A model generated the notes under the pieces. The model worked only from the letters and a program-made list of their open reading frames with translations, was not told where the DNA came from and did no database searches. Shown in pieces: positions 1 through 8,026 of a stretch of 64,000 bases of DNA. The translations under genes were made by a program, and so were the position numbers. The stretch is from CAXQUZ01 sp942491145 (GTDB lineage Bacteria > Myxococcota_A > UBA796 > UBA2385), in assembly GCA_942491145.1 (NCBI GenBank), contig CALOBC010000032.1, positions 1 to 64,000 on the forward strand, given 5' to 3'. The stretch's first letter is position 1; each line of letters opens with the position of its first letter.

Positions 1-458
1 AAGTTATCCCATGACTTCGATGCAATCACCAGTTCATTGCGCGCGGTTTTATTCCAGTTACAAGAAAACGGATCGACCTGCTCTGAAATTTTCGGGATAC
101 TTTTTTCTTTTCGGCGAATAGATAAAAACTCATTTTGAAATAGCTCGGGCGCGAGTTCCCTGGCCTTGAAGGAATCGATAATTTTATCGTAACGCCCGAT
201 TAGTGTATTAAGTTGCTCCTGGTAAAGCGCGACATCGCGGTAATAACTTGGGTAATCTCTTGGCGCATTTTCGGCATAGGCTGAACTGTGATTGACAATT
301 AACTGGCTGATGACTCTTAGCTGTCCCGAGAGATTCAGGATCAGGTAATCATGCTTACGCAGGTTTAATAAATAGAGCGTGCTAGAAACAATCACAACCA
401 GGACAATGAACTGAATAGCTAAAGCTGTTCCTATTTGTACTTTTAATGATCGAAACAA
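1..458 (-). CDS. Membrane sensor, N-terminal part only (PilJ-like input domain)
   Basis: An open frame runs from a TTG start at 458 off the left edge, giving 152 codons. TTG is chosen because GGAG lies six bases upstream and an in-frame TAA follows shortly before it. Residues about 8-30 form one transmembrane helix. The periplasmic part begins with a segment resembling the NLSGRQRMLSQ signature of type IV pili methyl-accepting transducer (PilJ-type) input domains, which occur in chemoreceptors, histidine kinases and diguanylate cyclases. The output domain is off the window, so the class of sensor cannot be told. Base composition is AT-rich, unlike everything after 2290. Confidence 0.6.
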   Translation of the reverse strand, partial: MFRSLKVQIGTALAIQFIVLVVIVSSTLYLLNLRKHDYLILNLSGQLRVISQLIVNHSSAYAENAPRDYPSYYRDVALYQEQLNTLIGRYDKIIDSFKARELAPELFQNEFLSIRRKEKSIPKISEQVDPFSCNWNKTARNELVIASKSWDN

Positions 459-723
459 AATGCTCTCCAGATATATTTTCTGTTATGGCATAGACATGAC
501 TTATATAACAATGTTCCTTGCGAATTGTTACTTTTTCTTACATATCAATATATTACAAAATAGCGGCTATTTTATTTTATGTATCGGGTAATCCAGGAAA
601 AACTTGATCGGCTTAAAGAAAATAGTGACGATTTTTCGCGATATACACCTATTTATTTAGATATATACCCCTTTAAAAAGCCAGAATCTGGCATAAAATT
701 AATAGAGGAGTAGAGGATTTTAT
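459..723. other. AT-rich divergent intergenic region
   Basis: No gene is visible. The region separates the leftward sensor from the rightward small gene and should hold promoters for both. A weak plus-strand candidate is TTGTTA at 525-530 with TATATT at 549-554 (18-base spacer). A 13-base palindrome sits close to the small gene and is listed separately. Confidence 0.4.
680..692. promoter_or_regulatory. Perfect palindrome, possible operator
   Basis: GCCAGA-A-TCTGGC is a perfect inverted repeat about 30 bases upstream of the small gene that starts at 724. A -10-like TAAAAT follows at 694-699, so a bound protein would cover the promoter. The regulator is unknown. Confidence 0.35.
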
Positions 724-1059
724 GTGATAGCTATGACTACGTTTAAGATTACAAATGATGATATTGGCGTTCGTGGATTACAGGAGGGAAATAAAACACC
801 TGTCATCACGGGTCCATTACAGCCCGTAAAAGCCAGTAATCCGCTACAAAAATCACCTGAAAACCTACCGCTACGGACTGAAGCAAACCCGCGAAAGAAT
901 TTCGAAACGCCCCATCCCCATCGCCGTCATAGCGATCGTCGAAAAGTAAACCAGGAGGTTTTGCTCGACACCCGCAGCACTCATGACAGGCGTACAAAAA
1001 CGGATAAAGCCGATAAAGATGCCATGACAACCGAGCATGGCATTGATGAAATTGTTTAA
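724..1059 (+). CDS. Small basic hypothetical protein
   Basis: A 111-residue protein of unknown function. The GTG start at 724 is preferred because GAGG lies seven bases upstream (713-716); an in-frame ATG at 733 is too far from it. There is no signal peptide or transmembrane segment. The middle (about residues 63-93) is rich in His, Arg and Lys with repeated RR and DRR motifs, the rest is polar and probably disordered. It converges on the DUF4405-like gene. Codon use matches the AT-rich segment only. Confidence 0.5.
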   Translation: MIAMTTFKITNDDIGVRGLQEGNKTPVITGPLQPVKASNPLQKSPENLPLRTEANPRKNFETPHPHRRHSDRRKVNQEVLLDTRSTHDRRTKTDKADKDAMTTEHGIDEIV

Positions 1060-1062
1060 CCT

Positions 1063-1407
1063 CTAATTATCTTTACCTTCTACCTGGGCAGCGGCCGAAT
1101 CCATTTGCTCCGCCAATGCATCCGGTACCGCATTATTCAATGCCACACCATAAAGCAGAACAAGAATAACAACCAGAACGCTGCCATAGATAGATGCTGA
1201 TTTTGTTTTAATATGATTTAACAAGGCTTTAAAATTAAATGATATGTGTGTAACGGCAGCCACGATCATAAGCAAACCAAACAGTTTATGTACCGGGTGC
1301 ATTTGAATAGTGAAAGAGGGTTTTTCAATAACAAACATCATTAAGCCGCTGGTCGCCATCGCAAGGAAAGAGATTGCAAGTGAAATTGCAGCAATTTTTC
1401 TAATCAT
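1063..1407 (-). CDS. DUF4405-like small membrane protein
   Basis: A 114-residue protein with three hydrophobic segments (about residues 6-26, 42-60 and 72-92). The His residues in the first loop and the second helix (HPVHKLFG and AVTHISFNF) resemble the DUF4405 / cytochrome b561-like group, in which His residues may bind haem. Its ATG shares bases with the TAA of the dioxygenase gene (TAATG overlap), so translation is probably coupled. The role is not known; a membrane redox function is an inference. Confidence 0.6.
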   Translation of the reverse strand: MIRKIAAISLAISFLAMATSGLMMFVIEKPSFTIQMHPVHKLFGLLMIVAAVTHISFNFKALLNHIKTKSASIYGSVLVVILVLLYGVALNNAVPDALAEQMDSAAAQVEGKDN

Positions 1408-2267
1408 TAATATTCTCCAGTTTTATTACACACGTTAAAACAAATACTAAAGTAATCACCACATAAAAGCGCTCGCTTTTTACCCATAACATCATCATGA
1501 AAAACAAGCCTGGCTTCAGATTCCGACACGCCATAACAAACATGCAATGGTAATAAGTGTTCTTCTCGCGGATGACAATACCGGGCAGAAGGAGCTTCAC
1601 TCCATTTAATCAGCCTGGACTCTCTTTCATTCGCGTTAATAGCTTTACTTGTACAGGTCTCAACAAGCCAGTTTTCAAATAGCTCGTTGTCCTTATCTAC
1701 GGTATTAATTTCTTGTTGAGTAAAAGCCCTGAGGTTATGAAATGTAAAACCGGATCCAATAATTAATATGTTTTCATTTTTTAATTCGGCCAGTGCCTTA
1801 CCGATTTTTATATGCGTTTCTGGGTCCAGTGTTTTAACCAATGAAATTTGTACACAGGGAATGGTTGCATCGGGATACATGATTTTTAATGGCACAAACA
1901 AACCATGATCAAAACCGCGTTGCTCATCTAACCTTGCATCGATACCGTTAAGGTTTAATAACTGATAAATTTTCTCTGCTAACTGTGTGTTGCCAGTTAC
2001 CGGGTATTCAATATCATATGCTTCATCAGGAAAGCCAGAAAAATCGTAAATCAGCGGCGGATTTTTTCCACTTGTTATGGTTACCTTATCCGCTTCCCAA
2101 TGTGCACTTATCACAATGATAGCTGATGGATTTTCTATCTCAGATTTTATTTCTTTCAGAAAATCCACCATACCCTGATGGGCTTTATCGCCTAGTAGAG
2201 GCAATGGCCCTGCACCATGAGGAACAAATAATACCGAACCGGTACCTGTAGTTGATTTAGTATTCAT
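1407..2267 (-). CDS. Class III extradiol dioxygenase (DODA/YgiD-like)
   Basis: This 286-residue protein matches the LigB-fold extradiol dioxygenases of the 4,5-DOPA dioxygenase/YgiD type, which use non-haem iron or zinc to open catechol-like rings. Visible signatures are VPHGAGPLP near the N-terminus (metal His), ISAHWE at about residues 53-58 (metal His), a GFDHGLFVPL segment, GSGFTFHN, and a C-terminal CHPREEHLLPLHV. The ATG at 2267 gives the usual family length and homologous start. The frame stays open upstream into a GC-rich PEP-synthase-like sequence, but that extension has different composition and looks like an artefact or foreign join. Coupled to the downstream DUF4405-like gene. Confidence 0.85.
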   Translation of the reverse strand: MNTKSTTGTGSVLFVPHGAGPLPLLGDKAHQGMVDFLKEIKSEIENPSAIIVISAHWEADKVTITSGKNPPLIYDFSGFPDEAYDIEYPVTGNTQLAEKIYQLLNLNGIDARLDEQRGFDHGLFVPLKIMYPDATIPCVQISLVKTLDPETHIKIGKALAELKNENILIIGSGFTFHNLRAFTQQEINTVDKDNELFENWLVETCTSKAINANERESRLIKWSEAPSARYCHPREEHLLPLHVCYGVSESEARLVFHDDVMGKKRALLCGDYFSICFNVCNKTGEY

Positions 2268-2300
2268 ACTTATCAGTCTACTTAATCTACCCGCCATCGC
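2268..2300. other. Composition breakpoint, probable chimeric junction
   Basis: AT-rich sequence ends and GC-rich sequence begins within about 20 bases, close to 2290. On the minus strand one open frame crosses the break without a stop, so the C-terminal domain expected of the PEP-synthase-like protein is replaced by the dioxygenase. No repeat, integrase or transposon end is visible at the break. Confidence 0.75.
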
Positions 2301-4136
2301 CTCGTCCGCTTGGGCCACCGCGCGCACAACCGGCGGCAAGGGATCGCCTCCACCGACGGTGCTCTCGACCAACTGACGGACCATCTCGGGTTGCTCGGAC
2401 CAGCGCACTGCAAACAGGGCCCACGAGCTCGTGGAGCGATGTCCAAATCGGGCAAGGAGGTCGGGTTCGGAGAGCTTGCCCGCACCGAGAGCCCACAAGG
2501 CATGGGCGGTCTGGACGGTCCACGTGGGCGCAGCCGGGCGCAACAACAGGTCCGGGTCGCCCGCCCCCCTCGACACCAACATCGCCCCCGCCACCTCGTA
2601 CCAGAGATTTGCGAAGAGCAGGCTGCACACGTGCACTTTGATGTACTCGCGCGCCAGATCCATGCAGCGGTCGGTGCGTGCAACCGCCTCGGCACGGGAC
2701 TGGCAGGGCGAAGCCATGGGCACCAGCGCGTCGTCGAGGAGCCGCTCATAGGCGTCCCAGTGGACCGGATTGCGCACCGGATTCCACCGGAACCGACGCC
2801 AGCGACGCTCCTTGAAGGTGGTGGCGAAGATGGCCCCGTAGACCCGCAGATCGGGCATCTGGGCCCGCCGTCGCAGCCAGTCCAGCTCTTCGTGGGGCGG
2901 CAGCAGCTCCAGCATGAAGCGCGGCGGACGGGTACCCGGCGCCTTGAACGCCAGGTGGCGAAAGACCGTGGTGTTCAGGTAGGGCGCCGAGCGGTACAGC
3001 CGCGTCGCTGCGCCTCCGCCCAGGTACTTGCGGCTGACTTCCGGGTAGTCCACGAACCAGTCGAGAAGGCCGCCCATGAGCGACCATCCCAGCGGCGTGG
3101 CCGGCTCGGTCCAGCGCTCCCCCACAAAGCGGCGGGTCCACACCTGCGCGCCGGACGGGCGCACCTCACGAGCGGTGGTCACCGGACGGGCCTGAAGCAC
3201 GTAAAATGCGCCATTGTCGTCCATCGCCCACTCAATGTCCTGGGGCAGTCCGGCGCGGGCCTCCACCCGCAGCGCCAGCCGACACAGCCGCAGCACTTGG
3301 TCCGTCGTGAGCTTGGGTTGGGCCCGCAGCTCGACCGGCACCGGTACGTCCTCCACACCCGAGCCCACGCCGATGAGCTGGCGGTCCTGGGACTGCACTT
3401 CCCGGGTGGTCTCCTCCAGTCGCACATGGGCCACCAGTCGCTGTACCACCCGCGGAAGGCGCCGCGGCCGCCGGACCCCATAGAAGTCCGGCACCACCCG
3501 CCCACTGACCACCGCTTCGCCGAGGCCCCACGCGGCCTCGACCGTCATCTCGGCCCAAGATCCCGTGGACGGGTTGATGGTGAACACGACGCCCGCGCAC
3601 CGGGGCTCAATCATCTTCTGCACCACCACCGCCATCCCGGCGACCGTGGACCCTCGCCCCGCGCGGGCTTCCCGGTACACCTGGACATGTCCGCTGAAGG
3701 CCGATGCCCAACAGCTGACAACCGCCTGCTCCAGGTCATCTCCGGGCCGCACACCCAGGAGCGTGGCGTACTGACCGGCATGGCTGGCTGCCGCCGCATC
3801 TTCACCGACTGCCGACGAGCGGACTGCCACGCGAGGCCCGAACGAGGCGCCCACCTCCCGCAGCGCCCCGGCAAGCTCCGAGTCGAGCGTGGTGCCAGGC
3901 AGTGCAGCGGCAATTGCTGCTGCATCGGGGCCACCGGGGACCCGGGGGTCGAGTCCAGACTGCTCCAAGTGGCGCCAGAACCACCGCACGGGGATCACCA
4001 CAGCGTCGGGCACCGGCATCCCGCTCGTCCCCAGAAGCGCCAGCCCCATGGCCTTCCCGCCCACCTCTGCGGCATCCTGGGCGAGCAGATCCACCACAGA
4101 GGGTAGGATGGGGTGACGGCGTGGGGTCTGGTTCAA
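2291..4136 (-). CDS. PEP-synthase-like phosphotransferase, truncated at 3' end
   Basis: About 615 residues of a pyruvate/PEP-dikinase-type protein. The ATP-grasp (PPDK N-terminal) domain fills roughly residues 1-325: GGKAMGLALL near residue 27, VRSSAVGEDAAAASHAGQY at about 105, and EPRCAGVVFTINPSTGSW, then EAAWGLGEAVVSGRVVPDFY, and finally DIEWAMDDNGAFYVLQARP. A long middle region follows. The C-terminal PEP-utilising swivel domain with its phospho-histidine is missing because the frame runs into foreign sequence near 2290. The start is the TTG at 4136; GTG codons a few residues in are alternatives. Substrate is not certain: such proteins include PEP synthases, rifampicin phosphotransferases and uncharacterised relatives. 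Divergent from the P5C dehydrogenase gene. Confidence 0.7.
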
Positions 4137-4306
4137 AGCACTTCCCGTCGGGCTCGCTGGCCTGAGGCCGCACCGAACGGGACCTGATCGGCCCCTCGCC
4201 CGGTTCGCTTGTACCCAACATTGCCCTCCCCGTCCGCTTCTTCAGTGCCCGCCGGCCAGTCCACGACACCGGCCCCCGTCCCTTTCTGCACCTGCCCGGA
4301 GCCCCC

Positions 4307-5935
4307 ATGAGCGCCCTGTCTGGCATCTTCACCCCGCCCGCTCCCCAAAATGAGCCAGTGCTCGGCTTCGCGCCGGGTTCCGCCGCTCGCGCCCGACTTC
4401 AAGCGGAGCTGGCCCGCCAGGCGGGTGAGGTTCTCGAGATTCCCTGTGTGGTCGGCGGCGAAGAGATCTTCACGGGCCGGACGGTCGACATCACCATGCC
4501 CTGCGACCACGGCCACGTGATCGCCCGCGCCCACCTCGCCACCCCCGAAGTGGTCGCCCGTTCGTTGAACGCCACCCGCGCCGCCGCCCCCCAGTGGGCT
4601 GCCCTGAGCTGGGATGCCCGTACCGCCGTCTTTCTCAGGGCGGCTGAGCTGTTGGCTGGCCCGTGGCGGGACCGGCTCAATGCGTCCACGATGCTGGGCC
4701 AAGCCAAGACCTGCCACCAAGCCGACATCGACGCGTCCTGCGAGCTGATCGACTTCTGGCGCTTCAACGCCAGCTACCACCGCGAGCTCTTGTCCCAGCA
4801 ACCGCCGCGGAACAGCCCGGCCATTTGGAACCGCAGCGAGCTGCGCCCCCTCGAAGGCGTCGTCTTTGCCGTCACACCCTTCAATTTCACCAGCATCGCG
4901 CTGAACCTCCCGTCGGCGCCCGCCATGCTGGGCAACGTCGCCATCTGGAAGCCGTCAAACACGCAGCTCCACAGCGCATGGTACGGGTATCGGCTTATGC
5001 GTGAAGCCGGCCTGCCGCCAGGGGTCATCGACTTCTTGCCCGGTGACGGCGCCGATGTGGGCGACCCCGTCATCGCGTCCCCTCACCTCGCGGGCCTGCA
5101 CTTCACGGGCAGCACCGCCACGTTCCAGCACCTCTGGCGCAAGATCGGCGACAACATCAGCAACTACCGGACCTACCCCCGCATCGTCGGCGAGACCGGT
5201 GGCAAGGACTTCGTGATTGCCCACCGCAGCGCCGATCCCGCAGCGTTGGCCGTCGCGTTGTTGCGCGGCGCCTTCGAATTCCAAGGCCAGAAGTGCTCCG
5301 CAGCCAGCCGGGCCTACATCCCCCGCAGCCTGTGGCCCCAGGTGCGCGAGGCTGTCGTGGAGGGCATGCGCGAGATGAGCATGGGCGACACCCGGGACTT
5401 CTCCAAGTTCCTCGGCGCGGTCATCGACGAGCGGGCCTGGACCAGACACCGGGAATATCAGGAACTTGGACGCACGACAGCCAGTGTCATCCAAGGCGGC
5501 GGCGGCGACCGCAGCACAGGGTGGTTTATCGAGCCCACCTTGGTCGAGGTTGACGACCCCAAGCATCGCCTGATGGCCGAGGAGATCTTCGGACCGTTTT
5601 TGTCAGTGTTCGTCTACGAAGACGCCCGGTGGACCGAAGCCCTCGACCTGGTCGACAGCACCAGCCCCTACGCCCTCACGGGGGCCGTCTTCGCGCGGGA
5701 CCGGTCGGCCATCTCCGAAGCCTCCACCCGCCTGCAACAGAGCGCAGGCAACTTCTACATCAATGACAAGCCCACTGGCGCCGTCGTGGGCCAGCAGCCG
5801 TTCGGGGGCGCCCGGGGCTCGGGCACCAACGACAAGGCCGGCTCCGTCTTCAACCTGCTGCGGTGGGTCTCCCCCAGAAGCGTGAAGGAAAACCTCTGCC
5901 CGCCCACCGATTGGCGCTATCCCTTCCACGGGTGA
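4307..5935 (+). CDS. pruA: L-glutamate gamma-semialdehyde (P5C) dehydrogenase
   Basis: A 542-residue ALDH-superfamily enzyme of the ALDH4A1-like type that oxidises pyrroline-5-carboxylate/glutamate semialdehyde to glutamate with NAD+, the second step of proline breakdown. Key residues are in place: Asn193 in PFNFTS, Lys215 in WKPSN, general base Glu296 in GETGGKD, and catalytic Cys330 in GQKCSAASR. EEIFGPF and the C-terminal NDKPTGAVVGQQPFGG are also typical. Length matches the stand-alone enzyme (about 540), not bifunctional PutA. No proline dehydrogenase is next to it. It starts at the ATG at 4307; the 170 bases before it are shared with the divergent PEP-synthase-like gene. Confidence 0.92.
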   Translation: MSALSGIFTPPAPQNEPVLGFAPGSAARARLQAELARQAGEVLEIPCVVGGEEIFTGRTVDITMPCDHGHVIARAHLATPEVVARSLNATRAAAPQWAALSWDARTAVFLRAAELLAGPWRDRLNASTMLGQAKTCHQADIDASCELIDFWRFNASYHRELLSQQPPRNSPAIWNRSELRPLEGVVFAVTPFNFTSIALNLPSAPAMLGNVAIWKPSNTQLHSAWYGYRLMREAGLPPGVIDFLPGDGADVGDPVIASPHLAGLHFTGSTATFQHLWRKIGDNISNYRTYPRIVGETGGKDFVIAHRSADPAALAVALLRGAFEFQGQKCSAASRAYIPRSLWPQVREAVVEGMREMSMGDTRDFSKFLGAVIDERAWTRHREYQELGRTTASVIQGGGGDRSTGWFIEPTLVEVDDPKHRLMAEEIFGPFLSVFVYEDARWTEALDLVDSTSPYALTGAVFARDRSAISEASTRLQQSAGNFYINDKPTGAVVGQQPFGGARGSGTNDKAGSVFNLLRWVSPRSVKENLCPPTDWRYPFHG

Positions 5936-6003
5936 GCGCTGGCGCAAGGGGGTGACCCGGGGCGCGTGGGGGCCGAGGATTGGTCCGAACCCGGCCGTTG
6001 GGC

Positions 6004-6031
6004 TTGACAGTACCCATCGGTCGGATATCAT
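6004..6031 (+). promoter_or_regulatory. Sigma-70-type promoter
   Basis: TTGACA at 6004-6009 and TATCAT at 6026-6031 with a 16-base spacer. This is the closest match to the housekeeping consensus that I found in the window. Transcription would start near 6038 and run into the XPB gene. Confidence 0.6.
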
Positions 6032-6242
6032 GCGCCCCTGGCCAGCCCGCTTCGCCCCGTGTGTGCAGCGAGTGTCTGACCAGCCTGTAAGAGCACCCCT
6101 TGGGTGCAGCATTGAGGGCGCCGCCGTGGCGTCTTCTGCGCATGCTCCAATGATTGAACCTGCCCACTCATAGGGCGGGCGTGCGGCGCACCATCAAGCG
6201 CCGAGTCGCGGAGCCGGCACGGATCCACACAGCAAGGGCAGC

Positions 6243-6277
6243 GAGACGACGGCGTCCCCGGGGTCGTCGATTGTCTC
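6243..6277 (+). promoter_or_regulatory. Leader hairpin before XPB ribosome binding site
   Basis: GAGACGACG at 6243-6251 can pair with CGTC at 6265-6268 and GTCTC at 6273-6277, with a small bulge. The Shine-Dalgarno sequence GGGAGG follows at 6281-6286. Its spacing best fits an ATG at 6295 that opens a seven-codon frame ending at 6318, overlapping the helicase start at 6302 in another frame. Confidence 0.4.
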
Positions 6278-6301
6278 GGTGGGAGGCCCGCCCGATGTTT
6301 G

Positions 6302-7984
6302 ATGCAAATCAAGCCTGACAACCCACTGATCGTCCAGGGTGACGGCAAGGTTCTGCTTGAGACGAAGCACCCCCGCTACGAGGAAGTCCGCGACTTCCTT
6401 GGGCGCTTCGCCGAGCTTGAAGCCTCACCGGAGCTGCTGCACACGTACCGGATTGGTCCGCTGTCCTTGTGGAACGCGGCCTCTGCTGGTCTCGATGTCG
6501 ATGTCATCATCGACGGTCTGCGCGGGTATTCCAAGTTCGACGTGCCACAGGACGTTCTCGACACGATTCGAGACACCATCGAGCGCTACGGACTGGTCAA
6601 GATCGTCCCCCATCCGAAGGACGACCCAGACCACCTGCGGCTGCAATTTTCCAGCGGCTACGTCGCCAAGCTGATCGCAAATGAGCCCACGCTCAAGGAA
6701 TTTGTGGTCCCCGATGGTCGGCGCCACTGGAACATCCTTGCGGGCCATCGCGGCATCTTCAAGCAGCGGGCGCTTCAAGCGGGCTGGCCCGTCGAAGACA
6801 TCGCTGGCTTCCGCGAAGGTGAGCCCCTTGAGACCGTGCTGCGCGACACCATGGTCGGCAATGGCAAGCCCTTCAAGCCCCGCCACTACCAGGTCGAGGC
6901 CGCCAGCCGTTGGTGGCAAGACGGCCACCCCTCCGGCGGATGTGGTGTGGTGGTGCTTGCGTGCGGCGCCGGCAAGACCATCGTCGCCATGACCGCGATG
7001 AGCCTGGTCCAGACCAAGACACTCATCTTGGCCACCAACCAAGCTGCGGTGTCCCAGTGGCGTCGAGAGCTGCTCGACAAGACCCACCTCACCGAAGATG
7101 ACGTCGGGATGTACACGGGGTCCCACAAGACGATCTCACCGGTCACCATCGCGACCTACCAGATCCTGACGTGGCGCCGGTCAAAGAAGGCCGAGTTCGA
7201 GCACCTGCACCTCTTCGAGGATCAGGACTGGGGCTTGATCATCTACGATGAAGTTCACCTGTTGCCGGCCCCTGTGTTTGGTGCAACCGCCACCCTTCAG
7301 GGCCGCCGTCGACTCGGCCTGACCGCCACGCTCGTCCGCGAAGATGGCCGAGAAGGCGATGTCTTCGCGCTGGTGGGCCCGAAGCGTTACGACCTGCCCT
7401 GGCAGACGCTGCAGCAAAAGGGCTTCATTGCCGACACGCGCTGCGTCGAGATTCGGGTTCCCCTTCCCCGTGCGGTGTTCAACCGCTATGAGGCGGCGCG
7501 GGAAGCCGAAAAGTTCCGGATTGCCAGCGCCAATCCGGCCAAGCTCGATGTCATCCAGGAACTGCTCCGGCAGCACCGAGAAGACAACGTGCTGATCATC
7601 GGCACCTACGTGGACCAGCTCCACACCATCGCAAAGCGGTTCCGGACGCCCCTCATCACCGGAAAGACCCCTCACAGTGAACGTGAGGTCCTGTTCGGAA
7701 AGTTCCGCAAGGGCACCATCAAGGTCCTTGTTGTGAGCAAAGTGGCGAATTTCTCCATCGACCTGCCCGACGCCAACGTCGCGATCCAGGTCAGCGGAAC
7801 CTTCGGCAGCCGACAGGAAGAAGCACAGCGGCTCGGCCGCATCCTTCGCCCAAAGAAGAAGACCGCCGTGTTCTACACGGTGGTGTCGGGCGACACCAAG
7901 GAACAAGACTTCGCCATGAAGCGGCAGCTCTTTCTCACTGAGCAAGGCTATCGCTACCACATCGACGACCGGGCCCAGGGCTGA
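6302..7984 (+). CDS. XPB/Ssl2-type DNA repair helicase
   Basis: A 560-residue superfamily 2 helicase of the XPB type found in many bacteria and archaea. An N-terminal XPB-like domain (about 1-190) precedes the two RecA folds. Motif I is ACGAGKTIVA (residues 220-229), motif II is the DEVH box (316-319), and LTATLVREDGRE carries motif III plus the RED segment that marks XPB. EEAQRLGRILRPK is motif VI (Arg near 510). XPB opens or distorts DNA in repair in archaea and eukaryotes; the bacterial role is less settled. The ATG at 6302 is chosen; a TTG two codons earlier... at 6299 is immediately upstream and equally possible. The next gene, 42 bases downstream, encodes the usual bacterial companion, so the two probably form one operon. 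Confidence 0.9.
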   Translation: MQIKPDNPLIVQGDGKVLLETKHPRYEEVRDFLGRFAELEASPELLHTYRIGPLSLWNAASAGLDVDVIIDGLRGYSKFDVPQDVLDTIRDTIERYGLVKIVPHPKDDPDHLRLQFSSGYVAKLIANEPTLKEFVVPDGRRHWNILAGHRGIFKQRALQAGWPVEDIAGFREGEPLETVLRDTMVGNGKPFKPRHYQVEAASRWWQDGHPSGGCGVVVLACGAGKTIVAMTAMSLVQTKTLILATNQAAVSQWRRELLDKTHLTEDDVGMYTGSHKTISPVTIATYQILTWRRSKKAEFEHLHLFEDQDWGLIIYDEVHLLPAPVFGATATLQGRRRLGLTATLVREDGREGDVFALVGPKRYDLPWQTLQQKGFIADTRCVEIRVPLPRAVFNRYEAAREAEKFRIASANPAKLDVIQELLRQHREDNVLIIGTYVDQLHTIAKRFRTPLITGKTPHSEREVLFGKFRKGTIKVLVVSKVANFSIDLPDANVAIQVSGTFGSRQEEAQRLGRILRPKKKTAVFYTVVSGDTKEQDFAMKRQLFLTEQGYRYHIDDRAQG

Positions 7985-8026
7985 AGCCCCGCCTGACCCT
8001 CCAACCTGCTGTTGGTGAGAACATAG

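Larger units (their letters stand above)
5936..6301 (+). other. Intergenic leader of the XPB gene, possible ncRNA
   Basis: No protein gene is supported in these 366 bases. They hold a good promoter (6004-6031) and then about 260 bases of predicted transcript before the helicase start. Two hairpins stand out: GCACCC-CTT-GGGTGC within about 6093-6108, and a longer one at 6243-6277 just before the ribosome binding site. The layout suggests a long structured 5' leader, or a separate small RNA followed by the gene. I could not match it to 6S, tmRNA, SRP or RNase P RNA. Confidence 0.45.

Noticed and set aside
2310..4106. 598-codon open frame antisense to the PEP-synthase-like gene
   Set aside because: High-GC DNA leaves long open frames opposite real genes. 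It has no motif, and the opposite strand encodes clear ATP-grasp signatures.
5936..6298. 6S, tmRNA, SRP or RNase P RNA in the XPB leader
   Set aside because: None of the conserved cores (tmRNA ends, SRP tetraloop region, RNase P P4 sequences) is visible; length alone is not evidence.
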